Below are positions 52,341-59,047 of a stretch of 61,267 nt of DNA, in pieces. The notes under the pieces are model-generated. The model was not told the origin of the DNA. It worked only from the letters and a program-made list of their open reading frames with translations, and did no database searches. The stretch is from the IMG/VR virus record IMGVR_UViG_3300029915_000027, positions 1 through 61,267 of that record; one strand, given 5' to 3'. The number at the start of each line of letters is the position of its first letter. Position 1 is the stretch's first letter. The position numbers and the translations under genes are program-made. Source of the DNA: a virus.

Positions 52341-52370
52341 AAGCCCCCTAAATTGGGGGCTTTATTTTTA
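52341..52370. terminator. bidirectional terminator between converging operons
   Basis: AAGCCCCC (52341-52348), loop TAAATT, GGGGGCTT (52355-52362), with a T-rich run to 52370 on the plus strand and, on the minus strand, TTTTT from the AAAAA before the stem. It ends nrdJ rightward and the minus-strand operon leftward. It contains the stop codon of the minus gene. Confidence 0.93.
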
Positions 52371-52587
52371 GTATGTGAGTGTCATTAAACACACTTTGTT
52401 TTGTTAGAAATTCTATGTCAAACTCATCGTCTAATTTAGTAACAGATTGGTAATAGGGATTCCATAACAAATCTCCTACCCTAAATTTAGTATCTTTTGT
52501 TATAAGCTCCCACCGCATAGTCTCTTCTTCTAGCGGTGGACCCATACTACCATCCATGCTAAAATGATTATCGGTTGTCTCCTTCAC
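52348..52587 (-). CDS. hypothetical protein (79 aa)
   Basis: Last gene of the leftward operon. It begins MKETTDNHFSMDGSMGPPLE, overlaps the MazG-like gene by 20 nt and stops within the terminator hairpin. Acidic, with a beta-like C-terminal half. Function is unknown. Confidence 0.65.
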   Translation of the reverse strand: MKETTDNHFSMDGSMGPPLEEETMRWELITKDTKFRVGDLLWNPYYQSVTKLDDEFDIEFLTKQSVFNDTHILKIKPPI

Positions 52588-52918
52588 TCTTGATTACTCC
52601 TCTATTGTGTCTGTCTTGAAGCTTCTCAATATTCATTAGAGCTACTTCCTCAAGAGTAAAGCCTAGCTCCTTAGCGTACATAGCGGCGTACCAAAGCACA
52701 TCGCCAATCTCTTTTGCAAACTCTTTCTTTTGTAATTGTGTTAGGTTAGCTGCTCCCATTTCACCAGTATTCCGCCAATGCTTCTTAGCCTTGTCGCAAG
52801 CTTCTCCAGCTTCTCCAGCTAGACCCATCGCCGGGTACACCATATTGTTTCCTACATCAGGATAATTAGCCGTATATTCCGCAAATACCTGATAAGCGTT
52901 GAATCCTAAATTTTCCAT
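52568..52918 (-). CDS. MazG-like nucleoside triphosphate pyrophosphohydrolase
   Basis: 116 aa. The family's metal-binding helices are present: GLAGEAGEACDK (E36, E39) and KEIGDVLWY (E70, D73), followed by the ILEVA-type helix and an RHNRGVIKSEGDNR tail typical of phage MazG-like proteins. It hydrolyses NTPs or (d)NTPs to monophosphates and may balance pools or prevent stringent signals. Ribosome site AAAAGGGG. Follows the small TTG-start gene by 20 nt. Confidence 0.9.
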   Translation of the reverse strand: MENLGFNAYQVFAEYTANYPDVGNNMVYPAMGLAGEAGEACDKAKKHWRNTGEMGAANLTQLQKKEFAKEIGDVLWYAAMYAKELGFTLEEVALMNIEKLQDRHNRGVIKSEGDNR

Positions 52919-52937
52919 TAAATCGCCCCTTTTTCTC

Positions 52938-53111
52938 TCATGCTATTATGTCCTCAATTTGTGCTGCTAAATCGGTCAGTGATTCGTGAAGGTTATCTCC
53001 TCGACCCTCTAATTCATCATACAATACTGACCCATTTATGTCAACTGTTGCTACAATCCTAAAAGAGTCGTCGCTATCGTAGCGGATTTTGATAGTTCCT
53101 ATGTCCTTCAA
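52938..53111 (-). CDS. small hypothetical protein with TTG start (57 aa)
   Basis: TTG 53111 overlaps the stop codon of the upstream gene (TTGA) and is preceded by GGGAGGG. The product reads (M)KDIGTIKIRYDSDDSFRIV and ATVDINGSVLYDELEGRGDN, a beta-strand-like start and helical end. Operon position between the 119-aa gene and MazG-like gene. Function is unknown. Confidence 0.7.
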   Translation of the reverse strand: MKDIGTIKIRYDSDDSFRIVATVDINGSVLYDELEGRGDNLHESLTDLAAQIEDIIA

Positions 53112-53467
53112 AAACCCTCCCTTTGGCTTACAGTATCGGGAAGAGAGTACATAGTCTCTCTGTTTAACGGTGTCCCTCTCCCGCCCTCGATCATTAAAGG
53201 ATTCTTTGGTAAAGATAAAATAGTCCTTCTCAAATCAAACATTTTTCTATCCATATCTGCCACACTTTCTAACACCTTTCTTAGCAGTTTAATGGCATAT
53301 TTCAGTTCGTAGACTTGTGCAGATTCTTCTTGACTCCTAACAGGTTTACCCATTAGAATCTCGTAAGCGCACTCATACAATTCTAATAAATCATATAAAT
53401 GCTCATATCGAGTTCCTACATCTTGGAGGCTAAAGTTCCTTTTAAATACTTCTTGCGCCGCGTTCAT
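53108..53467 (-). CDS. hypothetical helical protein (119 aa)
   Basis: Begins MNAAQEVFKRNFSLQDVGTR. Helix-rich with many Leu and Glu, and a conserved-looking LKYAIKLLRKVLESVADMD helix. It overlaps the lysozyme stop by 4 nt. No family is recognised. Confidence 0.7.
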   Translation of the reverse strand: MNAAQEVFKRNFSLQDVGTRYEHLYDLLELYECAYEILMGKPVRSQEESAQVYELKYAIKLLRKVLESVADMDRKMFDLRRTILSLPKNPLMIEGGRGTPLNRETMYSLPDTVSQREGF

Positions 53468-53925
53468 ATCGTCTCCGGTGTTAAGAATAAAGTTTGTTCG
53501 TACTCCCTGCGCCGTAATAGTGGTGTAGAAACAACTGCCCCTGCATGATCGTACTCTACAAAGTATTGTGCTGCTAAATTGTATAAACCTTTGTTGAGTG
53601 CTGCTAACAACTCAGACTTAATAAAATGACCATCTCCTACGTTAAAAACGAAAGACACAAGTGCATCAAATTGGTTTTGATTAAGGTCTACTATAACAAA
53701 ATGTTTAATAATTTCTTCTGTATTATAAATATCTTGTCTAAGGTATTCTAACTCTTGTTCAAGTGTAATAGGTTGGTCTTCATGTGTAATCGGCCCCTTA
53801 TGTAATAAGTGACCAACACCGATAGTTGTCCAATTTCTTACGTCAACATAGGGCTTTAAGCGTGATCCTTCTTCTTGTATAATATACTCAAGAATAGCCT
53901 TACTCGCTTTGAGGTTGTTCAACAT
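53464..53925 (-). CDS. T4-type lysozyme (endolysin, GH24)
   Basis: 153 aa. The catalytic pattern of the family is visible: E-E-G (E18/E19), D28 (YVDVRN) and T34 in TTIGVGHL. The C-terminal helical part contains FNVGDG. It hydrolyses the glycan strands of peptidoglycan. It has no signal peptide, so it needs a holin. It lies inside the replication operon rather than with the other lysis genes on the plus strand. Confidence 0.9.
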   Translation of the reverse strand: MLNNLKASKAILEYIIQEEGSRLKPYVDVRNWTTIGVGHLLHKGPITHEDQPITLEQELEYLRQDIYNTEEIIKHFVIVDLNQNQFDALVSFVFNVGDGHFIKSELLAALNKGLYNLAAQYFVEYDHAGAVVSTPLLRRREYEQTLFLTPETI

Positions 53926-54133
53926 TGTCCTCCTTTTTGTACTTACTACGAGTTACTTTGCATTTTTGGCTGCATTTTACACACTTCCATTTGCCCAATG
54001 AGGAGTCTGCTTTATCAGACTTAGCACAAGCTGCTTTAGTTGCAGGAGCGTTGCAGCATATTGACGTGTAGTTAAATATATTGTTAATTAGATTACTAAT
54101 ACTACTTGGTGCTTTCTTACTCTTGTTTGCCAT
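53900..54133 (-). CDS. small Cys-rich putative zinc-binding protein (77 aa)
   Basis: Basic, with Cys clusters ICCNAPATKAAC and KCVKCSQKC that may make a small zinc site. It overlaps the lysozyme gene by 26 nt. AAGGAAA ribosome site. Not assigned to a family. Confidence 0.65.
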   Translation of the reverse strand: MANKSKKAPSSISNLINNIFNYTSICCNAPATKAACAKSDKADSSLGKWKCVKCSQKCKVTRSKYKKEDNVEQPQSE

Positions 54134-54150
54134 TACTTTTCCTTTCTGTA

Positions 54151-55230
54151 CTAAACTAATTTAGCATAAATACTTGATCGTAATTTTGGATCATTTTTTA
54201 TAACGTCTATAACAGCAGCTTCTCCTTGTCCGAGAGTTACACCATTAAACTTAAACCACGGTCCAGCTTTTTCTATTACGTTTAGTGATATGGCATATCG
54301 GATTAAATCGGCTTCCTTGTCTATACCGACTCCATATATTAAATCTACTAGAGTCTCGCGCATTGGACTGCCAACTTTGTTCTTGACGGCTTTGATTTTA
54401 AGTACATGCCCAATAGGATGCTCTTTATCTCCGATAACATCTTTGCGTCTAACATCTAGTCGCAAACTAGCAAAGAACTTTAATGCCCTCCCGCCCGTTG
54501 TAGTCTCAGGGCTTCCAAACATTACACCAATCTTTTCTCGTATTTGGTTAATAAATATAAGTGTTACTCCGTTGTTGTTTGCTTTCCCTCGAAGCTTACG
54601 CATAGCTTGGGACATAAGACGGGCTTGTAGACCCATTGCGGAGTCGCCCATCTCCCCGTCAAGCTCAGCCTGTGGGACAAGAGCCGCCACACTATCAATG
54701 ACTATCAAACTAACTGCTTTGGACTCGATAAGAGCCTCCGCTGTTTCTAGTGCTTGCTCTCCGCTATCCGGTTGGCTAATCAAAAGTTCATTAACATTTA
54801 CTCCAAGTTTAGATGCGTAGGTAACATCTAAAGCGTGTTCTGCATCAATTAGAGCACAAAGATTATCAGTATTTTTTTGTTCTTCCGCTATAATGTGGAG
54901 CGCAAGGCTTGTTTTGCCACTCGATTCTGGACCAAATATTTCAACGATTCGCCCTCTAGGAATACCTCCACATTGTATAACATCGTTGTCTAGGCTGGCT
55001 ATGTTCGTTGAGATAGAGGGGATTTGTACTCCGACGTTGGCTCCCATCCGAACGATTGTAGAATCAACCTTGAACTGTGTGTTAAGAACCTTGTTAAGAC
55101 CTTCTATTAGTTTAAACCTTTCTGCTTTAGAAGGTGGTATAATTTCTTCTTTTTCTTTCTTTTTAGGCTTGGCTTGCGTGGAGTTACCGTCGCCAACCAA
55201 ACCCTTAAGAGTGTCTAATACATCTGTCAT
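54151..55230 (-). CDS. recA: RecA recombinase
   Basis: 359 aa, of normal bacterial RecA length and similar throughout. Walker A GPESSGKTS is at 100-108, Walker B LIVIDSVAAL near 160-170, and the L1/L2 loops (QARLMSQAMRKL, GVMFGSPETTTGGRAL) and FINQIREKIG block are intact. An extra Lys-rich stretch precedes the core. The enzyme pairs homologous DNA in replication and repair. It overlaps the upstream gene by 4 nt. Confidence 0.95.
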   Translation of the reverse strand: MTDVLDTLKGLVGDGNSTQAKPKKKEKEEIIPPSKAERFKLIEGLNKVLNTQFKVDSTIVRMGANVGVQIPSISTNIASLDNDVIQCGGIPRGRIVEIFGPESSGKTSLALHIIAEEQKNTDNLCALIDAEHALDVTYASKLGVNVNELLISQPDSGEQALETAEALIESKAVSLIVIDSVAALVPQAELDGEMGDSAMGLQARLMSQAMRKLRGKANNNGVTLIFINQIREKIGVMFGSPETTTGGRALKFFASLRLDVRRKDVIGDKEHPIGHVLKIKAVKNKVGSPMRETLVDLIYGVGIDKEADLIRYAISLNVIEKAGPWFKFNGVTLGQGEAAVIDVIKNDPKLRSSIYAKLV

Positions 55231-55553
55231 TCTGCTTCCTTTTTGAACCGTTCTATTGTCGCCATGAATTGCTTAAACCTATGAAGGAACTTCTTACCTT
55301 GTGATCTAACTATAGCACCTTCTCCGTGAGTTGTCAACACTTCATCGAGTTTTGTTACTAAATCTCCGTTGCCCTGAAAAAACGCAAACCAACAGCATTC
55401 ACAGTTAATCTTTTTAGGAATATTAGTTTTTGGTAGTTTATGATTGCATATAGTAACTCTATCATGTTGAACGGTTACATATAGTTTTCGTGCTTTACCT
55501 ACCTCGGTCGGCGTCAAAATTGGTGTTTCTCGGAACCCAACTATATCATTCAT
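55227..55553 (-). CDS. hypothetical protein (108 aa)
   Basis: Begins MNDIVGFRETPILTPTEVGK and has an NCECCWFAFFQGNGDLV block with three cysteines and a helical, Lys/Phe-rich end. No known family. It overlaps recA by 4 nt and the upstream small gene by 8 nt. Confidence 0.7.
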   Translation of the reverse strand: MNDIVGFRETPILTPTEVGKARKLYVTVQHDRVTICNHKLPKTNIPKKINCECCWFAFFQGNGDLVTKLDEVLTTHGEGAIVRSQGKKFLHRFKQFMATIERFKKEAE

Positions 55554-55725
55554 CGTTTAGTGCCTCTGCCTCTGCCTCTTCTATAAGTTTGTCTATATCT
55601 TCTTTTTTAATGTATAGACCGTATTTTAAGAAAATAATACTAATGGTTAACGGATCGGGTTTTTTCAAATCTTTAACCTCTTCTGTTGCTTGTTGTATTA
55701 ACGATTTATTAGATAGTGTGCTCAA
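55546..55725 (-). CDS. small hypothetical protein with TTG start (59 aa)
   Basis: TTG 55725 follows GGGAGG at proper spacing and lies just after the stop of the 147-aa gene. It reads (M)STLSNKSLIQQATEEVKDL and KKPDPLTISIIFLKYGLYIK and ends in an EEAEAEALNDE acidic helix. It overlaps the next start by 8 nt. Function is unknown. Confidence 0.7.
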   Translation of the reverse strand: MSTLSNKSLIQQATEEVKDLKKPDPLTISIIFLKYGLYIKKEDIDKLIEEAEAEALNDE

Positions 55726-55726
55726 T

Positions 55727-56170
55727 TTACCTCCCGTTTTTACGCCTAATGGCTGTAAAGTATTTTGATACTGGACTAATGTTTCTTGCTATAAAGATTT
55801 GTCCAATAATTTGTTCTAGTGTTGCTCGTTCTTGCTGTTTGAAAGCTTCTTCTGTTTGTATGATATACGTTTTTACAAAATAAGGAAATACGTCTCTTTC
55901 TCCGTAAAAATCTTTCCTAAACCTCATTAAGCCGTCATCTATTGCGCTCTCTACATCACAAATAAAATCCATCAAATTTGGTTTTGCTGCATTTTTGGTA
56001 GATGGTCCTGTTGCATCGTAATTGCTAACACTTTTTAAAGAGCTACTAGTTCTAGCTGTTATATATTGTCCGGGTAGGTCTTCCTTGCTATAAGGATCAC
56101 CAATAATCTCATCAAATGCTTTTTTGTTTGCGGCAAGTCTTTCTCGCTTGCTTACTTTTTGTTTTGTCAT
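55727..56170 (-). CDS. hypothetical protein (147 aa)
   Basis: Basic N-terminus (MTKQKVSKRERLAANKKAFD), then a mixed region and a helical part (FVKTYIIQTEEAFKQQERAT). It overlaps the endonuclease VII gene by 59 nt, a large but coding-dense overlap. No family is recognised; a DNA-binding role is only suggested by the charge. Confidence 0.65.
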   Translation of the reverse strand: MTKQKVSKRERLAANKKAFDEIIGDPYSKEDLPGQYITARTSSSLKSVSNYDATGPSTKNAAKPNLMDFICDVESAIDDGLMRFRKDFYGERDVFPYFVKTYIIQTEEAFKQQERATLEQIIGQIFIARNISPVSKYFTAIRRKNGR

Positions 56171-56537
56171 TCATACCTTTGATTTTCTTTTTTCTCGATT
56201 TAGTTTTTATACCGCCCGGTAGCGTTTTGTGTTCTCTTCCTAACGCAATAGTAGCTGGAGGTTGTGTAACATATTGCGCTGCATTTATAACCTGTTGGTC
56301 GTTGTCCCGAAACTTTCCTAATGCTCTGTTACATGTCATACAGAGTAGACCACGAACAAGCCCCGTAATATGGTCGTGGTCTACTGCTAACGCCATCCTA
56401 AACATACTAACATGTTTTTTGCATATTGCACAAGATGAATGTTGGAATGCAAGAATTATGTTATAGTCTTTTAGGGTAATTCCGTAAATTCTTTGTAGCC
56501 TTTTGTCTTTTGCTTTTTCTTGTGTTGTATATGTCAT
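56112..56537 (-). CDS. recombination endonuclease VII
   Basis: 141 aa. The zinc site C36-x2-C39 and C66-x2-C69, and the His-Asp block D53-H-D-H56 with N70, match the T4 endonuclease VII (gp49) fold (HNH-type), which resolves Holliday junctions and branched DNA before packaging. The C-terminus is very basic. It sits after the kinase-like gene with a 1-nt overlap. Confidence 0.92.
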   Translation of the reverse strand: MTYTTQEKAKDKRLQRIYGITLKDYNIILAFQHSSCAICKKHVSMFRMALAVDHDHITGLVRGLLCMTCNRALGKFRDNDQQVINAAQYVTQPPATIALGREHKTLPGGIKTKSRKKKIKGMNDKTKSKQARKTCRKQKSI

Positions 56538-57049
56538 TATATTCTAATGTTGCCAAGGTCAATAATTACTAACTTTCCGTCATACTCTCTAACGTTGTCT
56601 CCTCGTACATCATGGGTATGCGTGTCTACAGCGTCTGCAACTAACCTAACTAAGGGACCGAGCCTTGTGTCACTCTCCTTCATTCCATGCTGGTAATAAC
56701 GCATTAAAGTAATCGCAAACCCCGGTTTATCATCAGTTGGTTCCTCTTGTTGAAAATAGTAAATTTCTGGAAGATGCTTTTTTATCGGATATAAAGGACT
56801 ATCAAAATCACTTTCAATGATTTTTTTATATACTTTATATTCATTATAAGAATGTTGTTGGTGTTTGGTTACGTAATTGTCAATTTTAATAACTAAAGGA
56901 AAATCTAAAAGCCTGTACGCATGCCTATAGCTTCCGCTGTCCAGATATTCCGTATCTAATCCAATCTTTTTAAAGTCTTCATAATCTTTATAGCGTATTG
57001 GATTAGCTTGTAACTTATCTATTACATTTTGTATGTCTTCGTTGGTCAT
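56537..57049 (-). CDS. small protein-kinase-like protein (170 aa)
   Basis: Has a compact kinase-like order: glycine-loop-like LDSGSYRHAYR (36-46), a lysine strand VIKID (K55), a Glu helix (E70), catalytic-loop-like H146-D-V-R-G-D-N152, and the metal-loop I-I-D164-L-G. The whole N- and C-lobe are shortened. This could be an active atypical kinase or a pseudokinase. It overlaps the primase-helicase by 4 nt. Confidence 0.75.
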   Translation of the reverse strand: MTNEDIQNVIDKLQANPIRYKDYEDFKKIGLDTEYLDSGSYRHAYRLLDFPLVIKIDNYVTKHQQHSYNEYKVYKKIIESDFDSPLYPIKKHLPEIYYFQQEEPTDDKPGFAITLMRYYQHGMKESDTRLGPLVRLVADAVDTHTHDVRGDNVREYDGKLVIIDLGNIRI

Positions 57050-59034
57050 GGGTTTATCTCCTGTTGTGAATATTTGCTCAATGTTTCCAATGTGTTTTGT
57101 AGATCACCTTTTCCGGCTTGCATACTTTTAGCTTTCATAGCCGCTACCTTACCTTCGGCTTGTTCATAAATAGAACTAGTTGCTCCTTCGTAGTATAGCG
57201 TTGTTGATCCTCCTGCTGAATACCGACTTAATCCGACACCTACATAAAAGTCGTTACCAAACGTTCCTTCTGTTTGTACAAAGGCTCCCTCTTGCAGAGT
57301 ATCTTTTTCTAACTCATTTAGTCTAGCACGATTGGCTACTAACATGCAATCACAATCTTTAGCAATTTGAGAAGAACCATCTACGTTGTCTGAGGTAGCC
57401 ACTTTACCAGCCGCTATCCGGTGAGGTTGTAGAATTCTTAACATCTGTATGTTATAGTCTTTGCCGATTTTTGCCAAACTTTTACTGATTTCTGATAAAT
57501 ATTGTGTCCTACTGCGTGTTCCGATAGTAGCATCACATAGAAGTTGAAGGTTATCAATCATAACCCATTTGACACCATAACGTCTAATACAAGCTACAAT
57601 TAAGTTGTAAATATCTTCGGCTGATTTGTACTTGGGATAACAGAAGTACAAATTACCTTCTCTGTTTGCCGCCATTTGCTTAACACTAGGTATAGCCTGT
57701 TTGAAGGCGCTAGTAAGTGCTTTTTCCTCTTCAATCGTAGTAGCGAGTACATCGGGTATTCCTGTCTTGTGGCACAGCCATTTACGGGCCATTCTTGCTC
57801 GTGTCATTTCTAAGCATATTATAACACCATCTTCCCCATAGGTGTCAACCATAAATTCCATGATATTTAGGCCCATTGTTGTCTTGCCTATTTTCTCAGG
57901 AGCTATAATGTCGATAATGTCGCCTTCGTCGAATCTGACAATTTTACTCAAACTAGGCCAAGGTGTAGCATACTTTTGTCCTGATCCTTTACCGTCTAGT
58001 TCATCCTCAAACTCTTCTAGGGCATCTGCGCTGCTGCTAACACCGTCTACATCGAACAGGTCAGCGTCTTGTTTAAGCTGCTCGAACGCCTCTAGGGTGC
58101 CTCCGTTTTTAAACCACTCGTTTAAATCCTTACCAATTTTACCATCTAGTGTAGTAAAAGCTGGTAGTTGTATTTTATAACACCGTTCAATGCCGATTTT
58201 AACTGCTAGTGTTTGTGCTGCTTTTTGACCTACTTTGTCAGAATCGTAGCATATATAAATCTTTTCTAATCCAATACTATCAATTTTGTCTATCCATTCA
58301 GCTTTACGGATGTTGGCTCCGGGTACGCCGCACACATTGAGTATACCATTATCGAGAGCGCAAATGGTATCCATTTCTCCTTCAACGAATACTACCTCTT
58401 TGAGTCCTTCTTTTAGAATGTGCCCATTATATAGAACAGCGTCATATCCACGAGGACTATTAAATGCTTTCTCTACTTTAGTTAGATCGTTAGGGTCTGG
58501 TAAAGAACGAAAGTGAGCAAATACTGTGTTACCATTGATAAGATACGGAAAGACTAGTGCTCTTATTTCTCCTAGCCCCTTAAAAAAGTGTTTCTCTTTT
58601 AGTCCTAGTTTTTGCTGCTCGATTACCTTTCTACTAAACCCTCTTATGTTCATGAGGTAATCCATAGCATCAGCGTCAGCTAATAACAGTTCGTGACAAG
58701 CCTCAACATTTGGCAATGCATCAATTTTAGTTTCCGAACTAGCCCAGTCTTTCGTAGAGCCTACTTCTGCTGTAGATAATCCTAAATGTTGTTTAAGGGT
58801 ATGAAGATTTCCACTTTTTCCGCACTTTTGGCAAAGAAATAAACCGTCTCGGTTTCGTCGTTCGCTAGTGGTCCCATGAATCTCTTGATAAAAGTGTCCG
58901 TACCCAGACTTCTTACAAAACGGGCACACTTCAAGTTCAATATTCGGATCATTAGAGTTTTTCCAATTCCATCCCTTACTTACAATAAGTTGGAGAGCAT
59001 TGCTGCCCTCCATACTGTTATTTATCGTTCCCAT
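57046..59034 (-). CDS. primase-helicase, T7 gp4/Twinkle type
   Basis: 662 aa. The N-terminal zinc site uses C37, C40, C68, C71; the TOPRIM part shows E218-G-E220 and D264-S-D266; the RecA-type helicase follows with the P-loop APEKIGKTT (379-387) and a later LQPHRIAAGK region. It makes primers and unwinds the fork with Pol A. The Walker A lacks the usual first Gly. Ribosome site GGGAG before ATG 59034. Confidence 0.92.
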   Translation of the reverse strand: MGTINNSMEGSNALQLIVSKGWNWKNSNDPNIELEVCPFCKKSGYGHFYQEIHGTTSERRNRDGLFLCQKCGKSGNLHTLKQHLGLSTAEVGSTKDWASSETKIDALPNVEACHELLLADADAMDYLMNIRGFSRKVIEQQKLGLKEKHFFKGLGEIRALVFPYLINGNTVFAHFRSLPDPNDLTKVEKAFNSPRGYDAVLYNGHILKEGLKEVVFVEGEMDTICALDNGILNVCGVPGANIRKAEWIDKIDSIGLEKIYICYDSDKVGQKAAQTLAVKIGIERCYKIQLPAFTTLDGKIGKDLNEWFKNGGTLEAFEQLKQDADLFDVDGVSSSADALEEFEDELDGKGSGQKYATPWPSLSKIVRFDEGDIIDIIAPEKIGKTTMGLNIMEFMVDTYGEDGVIICLEMTRARMARKWLCHKTGIPDVLATTIEEEKALTSAFKQAIPSVKQMAANREGNLYFCYPKYKSAEDIYNLIVACIRRYGVKWVMIDNLQLLCDATIGTRSRTQYLSEISKSLAKIGKDYNIQMLRILQPHRIAAGKVATSDNVDGSSQIAKDCDCMLVANRARLNELEKDTLQEGAFVQTEGTFGNDFYVGVGLSRYSAGGSTTLYYEGATSSIYEQAEGKVAAMKAKSMQAGKGDLQNTLETLSKYSQQEINP

Positions 59035-59047
59035 TTTCTCCCATTAC

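Noticed and set aside
48916-52918. Hint of a Z-genome (diaminopurine) pathway from MazG- and dATP/dGTP-hydrolase-like genes
   Set aside because: No PurZ (adenylosuccinate synthase-like) or DatZ-type HD enzyme is present in the window; these two families are common in ordinary phages.
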